This document shows positions 23,741 through 32,209 of a stretch of 46,698 nt of DNA, in pieces. The first letter of the stretch is position 1. Every line of letters begins with the position of its first letter. The notes under the pieces were generated by a model. It saw only the letters and a program-made list of their open reading frames with translations. It made no database searches and was not told the DNA's origin. Location: positions 1 through 46,698 of the forward strand of contig CAKZUK010000066.1 in NCBI GenBank assembly GCA_937921775.1, given 5' to 3'. Origin of the DNA: an uncultured Saprospiraceae bacterium. Its GTDB lineage: Bacteria; Bacteroidota; Bacteroidia; Chitinophagales; Saprospiraceae. The translations under genes and the position numbers were made by a program.

Positions 23741-25909
23741 ATGAAAACAATAATATTGAAAATTAGTATCGCACTTTTTCTGGGGATAATTATCTCAGGT
23801 TGTGGGAGCAATCATTTAGTGAAAGGAGATACAGCTTATGATCGTTTGAAGTATCAGGAAGCGATTAAGCATTACGAGAAGGGATTGAAAAGTTCGAATG
23901 ACCCAACTGCAACAGTAAAGTTGGCAGAAAGTTACCGACTAACCAATCAATTTCAAAAGGCAGAACTTTGGTACTCAAAGTCGGTAAAGGAATCCGGTAC
24001 TGATCCCGAGTTGAAATACTATTATGCGCAAATGTTGTTAGCAAATGGAAAATCAGAGGAAGCATTGGAATGGGCTCGAATTTACAATAAGCTTAGACCA
24101 AAAGACAGTAGAGGTGTTGCGCTGATTGAGTCGATTCAGAATCAGGGAAGTTTGACTGGAGCGATGGATCGCTTTATCATTGAGAAAGCTCCTTTTAATT
24201 CAGATGCCTCTGATTTTTCACCCAATTTTTTTCAAGGAGGATTGGTATTTATTACCGACCGTGAAGGAAAAACGAACCCTTGGACTGGCAGAGCTTACAC
24301 CAGTATTTATAAAACAGACTTTCAAGCGAGTAAAGTGGGTGCATTAAAAGGAAATTTTAGTGGTGCTTACAATGATGGACCAGTAAGTTTTACCTACAGT
24401 GGGAAGTCGATGTACTTTACCCGAAACAACAAAAAGAAGAAGAAAGGTAGAGATGATGTGGTCGCCCTTTCTATTTTTAGTGCAAAACTAAACGGGAATG
24501 AATGGGAAATGGGAGCAGAATTTCCGCATAACTCTACAGAGTTTAGCAACATGCATCCGGCGATAAGTGCTGATGGGAAAATGATGGTTTTTGCATCGGA
24601 TAAAGATGGGGGAGTAGGCAAAAAAGACTTGTACGTTTCGTATAAGACGGCCTCTTCTTGGTCTGTACCAAAAAATCTTGGTGTGCCGGTCAATACGCCA
24701 GGGAATGAAGCCTTCCCATATTTTGCGGCAGATGGCACCTTGTATTTTGCCTCAGATGGTTTGTCGGGATTGGGTGGCTTAGACGTGTTTTCTACTCGCC
24801 AAGATGGTGACTATTGGTCTGCTCCCGAAAACTTGGGTGCTCCACTCAATTCATCAAAAGATGATTTTGGTTTGATTACCAATGATGGGTTGGTCAGTGG
24901 TTACTTCTCATCCAATCGGGATGCTGCTAATGGTACCGATGACGTCCTTTATTTTACGCAAGTACTTGAAGGCAACTTACTCAATGGAATGGTCGTGGAC
25001 GAAGAAACCCAAATCCCCTTGCCAGATGTTGTGGTTACTTTATTGAATACACAAACTGGTTTTAAAGAAACGGCAACTTCGGGGCCTGATGGTCGATTTC
25101 AATTCAATCTTGAACCATCGAGTAACTACCGTTTGGATGGCATCAAAAATAATATTAAAACAAATATATCTGAGGTTAGTACCATTAATGCCACTCCGGG
25201 CGAAACGCTATTTGCCAAATTACTACACAACGATCCACGATTTACATTAAACGGAAAAGCGCTGAATAAGAAAAGTAATGCCGGAGTATCGGGTGTAGAA
25301 GTGAAATTGTTTAATCTACGTACCTCTAAAGAGGAGACGGCGGTGACTGGAGCCGATGGTAGTTTTAATTTTCAGTTGGAACAAAATACAAAATATCAAA
25401 TCAGTGGTTTGAAAGATGGTTATTTTACGTCTGCTCAAGAAGCGACGACAGAAGGCTTGGTGCGTTCCACTACCTTGTATGTCAAACTTTATTTGATGAT
25501 AGAAGAAGTGATTATTGGCAAGGAAATAAGTTTGAAGGACAACACTAGTTTTGCAGGAGAAGATTTTAGAGATATTTTATATGATTTCAATAAGTGGAAT
25601 ATCCGTTCAGACGCAGCTATCGAGTTGGATAAATTAGTGCGAATTCTGGATCGAAACAGGTCACTTATTATTGAGTTAGGTTCACATACCGATGCGCGTG
25701 GCAAAACGGATTACAACCAATATCTTTCGCGCAAGCGTGCAAAGTCTGCGGTAGCTTATATTGTGTCCAAGGGAGTTAGTTCAAACAGGATCACAGGTAA
25801 AGGATATGGCGAAACTCGTTTGGTCAATAGTTGTCAGGATGGTGTGGATTGTACAGAGGATGAGCATCAGATGAATAGGCGGACGGAGATTCGGGTGGTT
25901 AGTTATTGA
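23741..25909 (+). CDS. PorE-like OmpA-family lipoprotein (TPR, beta-propeller, CarbopepD_reg, OmpA)
   Basis: The 722-residue protein has a lipobox ending at Cys21 (IIISGC). TPR-like helices at about 25-130 are followed by a propeller of PD40-type repeats at about 145-410 (MHPAISADGKMMVFASDKDG, AFPYFAADGTLYFASDG). Two carboxypeptidase-regulatory-like beta domains at about 415-580 follow, each with TGxDGxFxF. An OmpA C-terminal peptidoglycan-binding domain lies at about 605-722 (LGSHTDARGKTDYNQYLSRK, then MNRRTEIRV). PorE and its relatives have this same order and tie the T9SS to the cell wall. It is the third gene of the adhesin-PorP run, 12 bases after PorP, and probably serves this adhesin specifically. 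Confidence 0.9.
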   Translation: MKTIILKISIALFLGIIISGCGSNHLVKGDTAYDRLKYQEAIKHYEKGLKSSNDPTATVKLAESYRLTNQFQKAELWYSKSVKESGTDPELKYYYAQMLLANGKSEEALEWARIYNKLRPKDSRGVALIESIQNQGSLTGAMDRFIIEKAPFNSDASDFSPNFFQGGLVFITDREGKTNPWTGRAYTSIYKTDFQASKVGALKGNFSGAYNDGPVSFTYSGKSMYFTRNNKKKKKGRDDVVALSIFSAKLNGNEWEMGAEFPHNSTEFSNMHPAISADGKMMVFASDKDGGVGKKDLYVSYKTASSWSVPKNLGVPVNTPGNEAFPYFAADGTLYFASDGLSGLGGLDVFSTRQDGDYWSAPENLGAPLNSSKDDFGLITNDGLVSGYFSSNRDAANGTDDVLYFTQVLEGNLLNGMVVDEETQIPLPDVVVTLLNTQTGFKETATSGPDGRFQFNLEPSSNYRLDGIKNNIKTNISEVSTINATPGETLFAKLLHNDPRFTLNGKALNKKSNAGVSGVEVKLFNLRTSKEETAVTGADGSFNFQLEQNTKYQISGLKDGYFTSAQEATTEGLVRSTTLYVKLYLMIEEVIIGKEISLKDNTSFAGEDFRDILYDFNKWNIRSDAAIELDKLVRILDRNRSLIIELGSHTDARGKTDYNQYLSRKRAKSAVAYIVSKGVSSNRITGKGYGETRLVNSCQDGVDCTEDEHQMNRRTEIRVVSY

Positions 25910-26012
25910 ATTGGAATGCGAACGTCGAGCCGCCAGGCAGGATGTGAATGGGGGCTGGGACTTAAATCTTTAAATAAACTGAACCTATTCAAAGTGAATC
26001 AAACTAATTCGG

Positions 26013-26083
26013 GTATTTCGGATTCCGGACTTCAGTCCGACAAAAAAAAGAAAGGTCAGGCTGAAATCCGGGATCCGAAATAC
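26013..26083. repeat. 29-bp inverted repeat overlapping motif C
   Basis: The arm at 26013-26041 matches the reverse complement of 26055-26083 at 25 of 29 positions. The four differences are all T/C changes, and two of them still allow G-T pairs. The loop is an A-rich 13 bases. The arms contain TTTCGGATTCCGG and CCGGGATCCGAAA. There is no T-run on the plus strand. Confidence 0.6.
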
Positions 26084-26092
26084 AGATGAATT
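26054..26092 (+). promoter_or_regulatory. shared promoter-like motif, copy C
   Basis: GGTCAG at 26054, then CCGAAATACAGATGAATT at 26075-26092. The second block matches copy B at 17 of 18 positions, and the distance from GGT to TGAATT (33 bases) equals that in copies A and B. It overlaps the right arm of the inverted repeat, so part of the match may have another cause. The next ATG is 56 bases away. Confidence 0.45.
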
Positions 26093-26147
26093 TTACCATT
26101 AGAATGAAAAGAGGTTGAATAGGTACAAAAATTAAAAAACAACAATC

Positions 26148-27104
26148 ATGAAAAAAGTAATAGTAATGACCATGATACTCCTTACGGTCTGTTTAGCACA
26201 TGCACAAATTGGGGTAGGGCCCATCGAGCAGGTGAAAATGAAATCAGGCAAATTCACAAAGGAAGATCTTTCGAGATTGAAAACTTCAAAAACCGTTTTT
26301 GTGTATAGAGAAAGCGATGATTTAGAAGCGCTTCAAAAAGCAATTAAAGAGGTATGGACAGTCACCGAAATTTCATTTGTCCCTTTCTCAGAAATGAAAA
26401 AAATCGATTTGAAAAACACCTCCGTTTTTTCTATCGCAGGCTTGAACACGAACGTGACAAACTTGTCGTCTGGAATGAATTACGACAATACGCATATTTA
26501 TCTAAGCTTGTGGATACAAGGCAAAAACAAGAAAGGTAAAAAAGTAAAGAATTCTTATTGCCGAATTGAGTTGCATCCGTCGTTTACAGATTACTCGATG
26601 GTGACTGGGTCTAGAAGGAAAGATGGCCTCAATTATATTTATAAAGAAGGAACCTTAAAAAACTGGACCGTAGGGTTTTTGAAAAATTATCTAAAGAATG
26701 TCAATGATTTATTATTGGAAGGAGAAGAGCGCTGGTTGTATGAGTCGGATAATAAAAACAAGGAGATAAAAGGATTGAAAGGTAAAACCTTGTACGTCGT
26801 TGATTATGGGATGGTGAAGTTTAATAAGTTTAGTGGGGATGAAAGCAAACGTCAGAAAGAAGAAAAACTATTCAAGTCTTATCCACATAAATACCAAATG
26901 ATTAGTGGGGAGGAGTTGAGTAAGAAGATCCTAGAATCAGAAAAAGCATTTTACTATTTGGTGTATGTGAAGAGTTCGACCGATAAGTACATCTATGTTT
27001 TTAATAGTAAAACTGCTGCTGTTGTGTATAGTAAGTATAAAGGGACCTCTTATAATTTGAAGGACAGTGACCTTAAGGATTTAGCGAAAGCTATTAAGAA
27101 ATAA
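26148..27104 (+). CDS. secreted protein of unknown function
   Basis: The 318-residue product has a signal peptide (VIVMTMILLTVCLAHAQ, cut near residue 20) and a lysine-rich mature part. Recognisable stretches are KTVFVYRESDDLEALQKAIK near 48-67, HIYLSLWIQGKNKKGKK near 115-131 and KTLYVVDYGMVKFN near 215. The second half ends with a charged helix (LKDSDLKDLAKAIKK). Two alpha/beta-like halves may repeat each other. I recognise no family and see no T9SS tail or lipobox, so a periplasmic location is most likely. Motif C just upstream suggests co-regulation with the adhesin operon. It ends before a hairpin at 27191-27224. Confidence 0.7.
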   Translation: MKKVIVMTMILLTVCLAHAQIGVGPIEQVKMKSGKFTKEDLSRLKTSKTVFVYRESDDLEALQKAIKEVWTVTEISFVPFSEMKKIDLKNTSVFSIAGLNTNVTNLSSGMNYDNTHIYLSLWIQGKNKKGKKVKNSYCRIELHPSFTDYSMVTGSRRKDGLNYIYKEGTLKNWTVGFLKNYLKNVNDLLLEGEERWLYESDNKNKEIKGLKGKTLYVVDYGMVKFNKFSGDESKRQKEEKLFKSYPHKYQMISGEELSKKILESEKAFYYLVYVKSSTDKYIYVFNSKTAAVVYSKYKGTSYNLKDSDLKDLAKAIKK

Positions 27105-27190
27105 CAATGCTATTGTATGGAAGTATAAGGAGGCAGTTTTGGAGAAAACCCCCTTTAAATTCCATTAAATAAAAACTATTTACTACATTT

Positions 27191-27224
27191 AAGCAGGTGT
27201 TCACTTTGTGTGATGCCTGCTTTT
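27191..27224 (+). terminator. terminator-like hairpin before the DUF11-like gene
   Basis: AAGCAGG (27191-27197) pairs with CCTGCTT (27216-27222), with an inner TCAC/GTGA pair and a short TTTT end. It separates the secreted unknown from the next two genes. Confidence 0.55.
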
Positions 27225-27249
27225 AACAAGTCAGCTAAATCGAAAAACC

Positions 27250-29301
27250 ATGAAAATTACTCGCCTTGGAATTATTATTCCTCTTTTCCTCCTATTGGTG
27301 TGGGGTGTTGGGGCTCAGACTTATGAGCCGATGTTGAATGCTAAGGATATTTTAGGAAATCCCCATGTCAGTAATTTAGTGAATGGTGGTATCGTGTCTC
27401 CATTGTTTGGTGTTATTCCGAATAAATTAACTTTAAGCACTACCTACTCATCTACGGTTAGTTACCCAAAAAGAATGACCTCAGCTAACTATAAGCCATT
27501 GGAGTATTTTTGGGAGCTTAAATATCCAGGATTACCCTACAGAGAATATCATTTTGGTAAAGATCCTGTCTGTGTTTTTCCAAAGAGTAATGGTGTTGCG
27601 AAAACAGTTGAAGTGACAAAATGGACTATTGATGAATATGATGAAGATGAACCACCACCAAGGTCATATGGTTTTAATATTGGTTACGGAACTACTGGCG
27701 ATGTAGATCCGCCTTTAAGAGATCTTCAAGGATCTAAAATTACCGTGTTACCCTCATGGAGTCCTTCTCCAAGTGATGAAGTGATCTTTATTGTAAGGTT
27801 TGAAGTAGATTGCGATGTTGAAATTTCAACATCAATACCTGAATATGGTATCCTCGAATTTAAATATTCAGGAGATATGGTCGCTAATGTTATTCCTCCA
27901 TTTCCTACTGCAACTACGATTGATAATGCTTCAGGGATAATCAAGTGGACTGTTAAAAATAGTGATTTGCAAAAAGGAAATTCCCTTTTAGGTAGCGCTG
28001 AAGAGAAGTATTGTGATTATTATGTTCGACTAAAAATGATTGATGGAATTAGAGAGGGTGATTCATTCGAAATAAGTTCTATGTTCACTCCTAACGCAGA
28101 TTATGAAGAATGTCCTGTAGAACCGTTTCCAGAAAGAAAACTTAGAGTAAAAAACAGTCACGACCCAAATACAAAAACAGTCATAGGAAACGATACCATT
28201 TGCATAGATCAGCAAGGAGATGTAGTTGTTCGTTACAGAATTGAATATCAAAATATAGGAAATGGAGGAGCTAAAGATGTTACCATCGAAGATTGGTTGG
28301 ATGAAAAAGCCTTTGTGAAGTCTGTAAGAATGCTTGGTTCAAAACACCCAGTGGCTGATATGACTTTTGATATGACCACAAAAATCCACCCTACTCCTTC
28401 AAGTGGGTATGTGTACTGGCATTTTAATTACCCACAAAGAGAATTGAGAGGGACGGAAGAAGATCCATATAACATTGATTTTATGGAAGAGTCTACTCAA
28501 AGTTGGCTAATGTTTGAAGTTGTTTATGATAGAGAAGTCTTAAATAGTTGCAATGCATTGATGAACAATGCTCGGATTACTTTTGATTGTAACCCTGAAT
28601 TTTATACTAGAATTGCTGTCGCAGGAATGAGCTGTATTCCCACTAATTCAGCGGGCTTGGCATCACCCTACCAGCAGCCTTGTCAAGGGTGTCGGGAAAT
28701 AGTTGATAGCGTGCAATTCACAAATGATTTGACTCTTGTTCAAGGGGAAAGCCCTGGTTATACATTACCTGCAACAATTATTGCGGACATTAATCGAATA
28801 GCAGGGAATAACCCAAGCATAAATTGGTACCCCGACAGATGGATAACTAATGGAAATTCTCTGAATGCGGTAATGAGCCCATTAGAAGATATGACTTACT
28901 CACTTATTGTGAGTTCGAATACTGGGAATTGTGAACGTTTTAAGTATAATTTTTATATTGACGTGTCGGACCATAACAGGGATGCTACAATTCCAATCCA
29001 TATCATAGATGACGACAACCTAACGGACAACAGATCGACTCCGGTTATAATTGGTGGCTCACGTCCATTTACTTATAGTTGGTCAAATGGCTCTACGCAG
29101 CCTTCTGCTATCTGCGTAGGTGGACGGTTTAGTGCTGGAGGGCCTTTGACTTTAGTTGTGAGAGATGCACATGATTGTACCCATTCTTTTACTGCAACGG
29201 TTGAGTGCAGAAGAAGGGGAGGTTTTTTCCCAGTATTCGTAGGGGCTGCTCTTATAGCTGGTTTATTGCTTTGGTTGATTCTAAGAAGAAGACGACCTTA
29301 A
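27250..29301 (+). CDS. secreted DUF11-like protein with C-terminal membrane anchor
   Basis: The 683-residue product has a signal peptide (IIPLFLLLVWGVGAQT). Beta-rich domains follow. Residues about 300-460 resemble DUF11/DUF7619-type conserved repeats (HDPNTKTVIGNDTICI, then VVRYRIEYQNIGNGGAKDV). A further Ig-like part near 590-650 contains PFTYSWSNGSTQP, typical of SprB-like repeats. The C-terminus has Arg-rich then GGFFP, a 17-residue hydrophobic helix (VFVGAALIAGLLLWLIL) and RRRRP. The tail resembles tripartite sorting tails or a simple inner-membrane anchor with the body in the periplasm. It lies 33 bases before the CHAT gene, probably in one operon, and may be the structural partner or substrate of that protease. 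Confidence 0.72.
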   Translation: MKITRLGIIIPLFLLLVWGVGAQTYEPMLNAKDILGNPHVSNLVNGGIVSPLFGVIPNKLTLSTTYSSTVSYPKRMTSANYKPLEYFWELKYPGLPYREYHFGKDPVCVFPKSNGVAKTVEVTKWTIDEYDEDEPPPRSYGFNIGYGTTGDVDPPLRDLQGSKITVLPSWSPSPSDEVIFIVRFEVDCDVEISTSIPEYGILEFKYSGDMVANVIPPFPTATTIDNASGIIKWTVKNSDLQKGNSLLGSAEEKYCDYYVRLKMIDGIREGDSFEISSMFTPNADYEECPVEPFPERKLRVKNSHDPNTKTVIGNDTICIDQQGDVVVRYRIEYQNIGNGGAKDVTIEDWLDEKAFVKSVRMLGSKHPVADMTFDMTTKIHPTPSSGYVYWHFNYPQRELRGTEEDPYNIDFMEESTQSWLMFEVVYDREVLNSCNALMNNARITFDCNPEFYTRIAVAGMSCIPTNSAGLASPYQQPCQGCREIVDSVQFTNDLTLVQGESPGYTLPATIIADINRIAGNNPSINWYPDRWITNGNSLNAVMSPLEDMTYSLIVSSNTGNCERFKYNFYIDVSDHNRDATIPIHIIDDDNLTDNRSTPVIIGGSRPFTYSWSNGSTQPSAICVGGRFSAGGPLTLVVRDAHDCTHSFTATVECRRRGGFFPVFVGAALIAGLLLWLILRRRRP

Positions 29302-29334
29302 TGGTTAAACAACTTCAAAATAAAGAAACGTACT

Positions 29335-32148
29335 ATGAAGATAATTGCAATAATTATTTTTTCATGTTTTTGTCAATTCGCATTTTGTCAAACTGAGTTT
29401 AAACAGATCATGCCACAAGTCGACTCCTTGGTAAAATCAGGAGAAGATGAAGTGGCATATCGTCTTTTGGATAGTATCATACAGGAAAAGGTTCGTTTGA
29501 AAGACTGGAAGCTTGCGGCTATGTTCTTGGAAGAAGGTAGCCGTATCTTTAATTCGAAAAAAGCTCGCGAAGCCATTGTCTATCTCAATTCAGACGTGGG
29601 CCGTTTGATTTTAAATAATTTGAATGAAGACGATTTTGTATTAGCCAAAATATTTGTCCAAAAAGGTTTTAGGTACGATAAACTAAATGAAGTGCAGTCG
29701 GCTTTAGATAATTATGATAGAGCTATAGCTGTTTTTGAGAAATTGAAAGACAAGTCCCCAATTGTTCCTTATACTTATCGCAAAGCAGGACAACTTGCTA
29801 TCCGTATTCTGGATTACGAAAAAACAAAATCATACTTTAATGGATTATTGCGAACGGATACTGTTGGTCATCATCATCAGAATGCCTACGCTTTTTTATG
29901 CATGGCTAGTAAATATTTGGAGGAGTATGACGAAGCTATTGGGTATTTCAATAAAGGCATCAAGTTGGAAGGACGGAAGAAGGATTGGTTTTTACTAAAT
30001 AACGAAGGTGCTATTACTTATGCATTAAAGCAAGAACCAACTCGAGCAGTATCGCTACTGGAAGATAATTTTTCATTTATAAAAAGTTTGTCAAAAGAAG
30101 ATCAGCTACCTTGGATATGGATGTACTATAGAATCTCAGGAGAAGTGTATGAAATTTTAGGAGATATGAAAGAAGCGGAAACATTTTTTCAGAAATCGAT
30201 AGAAAAGACGATAGAACATAGGAATGGTGAAAAGCATCGAAGTATTGCAAAAGGCTACTCCAAGTTAGGAGATTTATTTTTAAAGAACATGAATTATGAT
30301 CGGGCTTTGAGCACATTTCATTCAGGGATGATAGCTGCATTCCCAGCGTTTGATGATGTAGATGTTTTGAAAAATCCTTCTCTTGATGAAGTTGCACTCG
30401 AGTCGTTTATGATGACAACTGCCAAAGGAAAAGCGAACAGTCTATTGAATATTTATTTTGAAAACAAACAAATTAAATATTTGAAAGCAGCAGCGGAATG
30501 TTTTGATATTGCCTTGTCTGGAAGCAGTAATTTGAATACCACTTTTAGTGATGACGATGCGAAATTTTACCTTGAAAATTTTAACTCTGCGACACTGGAA
30601 AATGCGATTTATACCAATAGTTTGCTATTGCAAGAGACCGGTGATTTTTCCTATTTCAATAAGGCCTATCATCTTACAGAGCAACACAAATCGTTGGTAC
30701 TCCGTGAAGCCATTCTACAAAGTAAAGCCTTAAATTTAGCCGGAATTCCAGATTCTGTCCTTGCAAAAGAGCAAACACTTCGAGAAACAGTTCTTCAATT
30801 AAAGCAAAAGATAAATGAATTTCCGACGGCAAAAACAGCGCAAGATGAGCTTGGTGCAATAAAATCACAATTGAGTATCGCTCAAAATCAATATAGTTTT
30901 TTACTGACAGCGCTTAAAAAAACAAATCCCATTTTTGCTAAAAGTATTCAACAGGCCAGTAATGTTAGTGTCAGTGAAATACAAAACGATTTACTAAACA
31001 ATCAAACAACGCTACTCCAATACCAATGGGGCGAAAAATATGTTTTCGTTTTCCAAATCAACAAAACCAATTTCAAACTAACTAAAACTGATCGAAGGGT
31101 GCTGGACGAAAAACTGGACGCATTCTTAAAAGTCCTTCCCAGTCGCTCCGCTCAAGAAAGCAAGCCCGAGGCCTATTATCAATCAGCCTACGAACTATAC
31201 CAGCAACTTATTGAGCCCGCCATAGCTTCGCTAGACGAGAAGGTCAATAAGTTTATCATCGTACCCGATGGCCCACTTTCCTCCATTCCATTTGAAGCAC
31301 TTTTGAATGAAAAATATAATGAATCATTCTCAGGAGCGCCTTATTTGCTACATCAGTTTGAATTCCAATATGCCTATTCACCCTCACTGATTTTACAAGA
31401 ATCAATAGACAAAGAAAAACGAACAGGTACATTGGCGATAGCCCCCATATTCAAAAACCAACAACGTGGATTGCCCACACTCAGTCAAAGTGAATCAGAA
31501 ATAAGCAGCATCGAAATGTCAGGTTTAACAAGACTAAAAGGAGATAAAGCAAAACTATCTGCTTTTCGAATGCAACTAAAAAATAAACAAATCCTTCACC
31601 TGTCAACCCATGCTCAGGCAAACTCTGGAAAGCTTCCTCCCCGAATTGAATTTGCAGATAGTAGCCTATTTCTTCCAAGCTTATACAGCATGCACATCCC
31701 CGTCGATCTTGTCGTACTTAGTACCTGCGAAAGTAATCTCGGAGCTTATGCTACGGGAGAGGGAGTTATGAGTCTGTCCCGAGGTTTCGCTTATGCTGGT
31801 GCTGAAAGTATGATCGCCAGCCTCTGGGCCGTCAACGAAAATAGTACCGCCCAGCTTTTTGCAGAATATTATAAGGAACTGAAAGGCCATTCGAAAGCCA
31901 ATGCTTTGCACAACGCAAAGTTGACTTACTTACGGCAATCAAGCACGAAGGATCGTTTCAAGGCACCTTATTATTGGGCAGGGTTTGTCTTTACTGGAAA
32001 GGATGGTAACATAGAAATGGAGGTTCCGTTTTGGAGAAGCTCAATGATGGCTTGCTTTGGTTTTCTTGTCTTTGTATTATTAATATTATTATTGAGTAAA
32101 AAAGTTCTAGTTAATCTGAAAAAAAAATTTCTGACTACTGAAATGTGA
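29335..32148 (+). CDS. periplasmic membrane-anchored TPR-CHAT protease
   Basis: The 937-residue protein has a signal peptide (MKIIAIIIFSCFCQFAFC). About 450 residues of TPR helices follow (AYAFLCMASKYLEEYDEAIG, IAKGYSKLGDLFLKNMNYDR). A linker leads into a CHAT (caspase HetF-associated) domain at about 600-890. The catalytic dyad is His759 in LHLSTHAQ and Cys798 in VVLSTCESN, and the family motifs GEGVMSLSRGFAYAGA and SMIASLWAV are present. A C-terminal helix (ACFGFLVFVLLILLL) with a basic tail anchors it. Signal peptide and tail together put the protease in the periplasm. Related TPR-CHAT enzymes (Csx29 of type III-E CRISPR systems) cut a protein that restrains a sigma factor. The substrate here is unknown; no CRISPR genes are nearby. 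Confidence 0.9.
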   Translation: MKIIAIIIFSCFCQFAFCQTEFKQIMPQVDSLVKSGEDEVAYRLLDSIIQEKVRLKDWKLAAMFLEEGSRIFNSKKAREAIVYLNSDVGRLILNNLNEDDFVLAKIFVQKGFRYDKLNEVQSALDNYDRAIAVFEKLKDKSPIVPYTYRKAGQLAIRILDYEKTKSYFNGLLRTDTVGHHHQNAYAFLCMASKYLEEYDEAIGYFNKGIKLEGRKKDWFLLNNEGAITYALKQEPTRAVSLLEDNFSFIKSLSKEDQLPWIWMYYRISGEVYEILGDMKEAETFFQKSIEKTIEHRNGEKHRSIAKGYSKLGDLFLKNMNYDRALSTFHSGMIAAFPAFDDVDVLKNPSLDEVALESFMMTTAKGKANSLLNIYFENKQIKYLKAAAECFDIALSGSSNLNTTFSDDDAKFYLENFNSATLENAIYTNSLLLQETGDFSYFNKAYHLTEQHKSLVLREAILQSKALNLAGIPDSVLAKEQTLRETVLQLKQKINEFPTAKTAQDELGAIKSQLSIAQNQYSFLLTALKKTNPIFAKSIQQASNVSVSEIQNDLLNNQTTLLQYQWGEKYVFVFQINKTNFKLTKTDRRVLDEKLDAFLKVLPSRSAQESKPEAYYQSAYELYQQLIEPAIASLDEKVNKFIIVPDGPLSSIPFEALLNEKYNESFSGAPYLLHQFEFQYAYSPSLILQESIDKEKRTGTLAIAPIFKNQQRGLPTLSQSESEISSIEMSGLTRLKGDKAKLSAFRMQLKNKQILHLSTHAQANSGKLPPRIEFADSSLFLPSLYSMHIPVDLVVLSTCESNLGAYATGEGVMSLSRGFAYAGAESMIASLWAVNENSTAQLFAEYYKELKGHSKANALHNAKLTYLRQSSTKDRFKAPYYWAGFVFTGKDGNIEMEVPFWRSSMMACFGFLVFVLLILLLSKKVLVNLKKKFLTTEM

Positions 32149-32209
32149 TAGAGAGGAATATTCCTTTTTGGTTTGAGGACGGCAAGGCAGAGGCCATAGG
32201 GGATATCAA

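Noticed and set aside
29335..32148. CHAT protein as part of a type III-E CRISPR (Craspase) locus
   Set aside because: No repeat array, gRAMP/Cas7-11 gene or Csx30/Csx31 gene is present, and this protein carries a signal peptide and membrane anchor, unlike Csx29.
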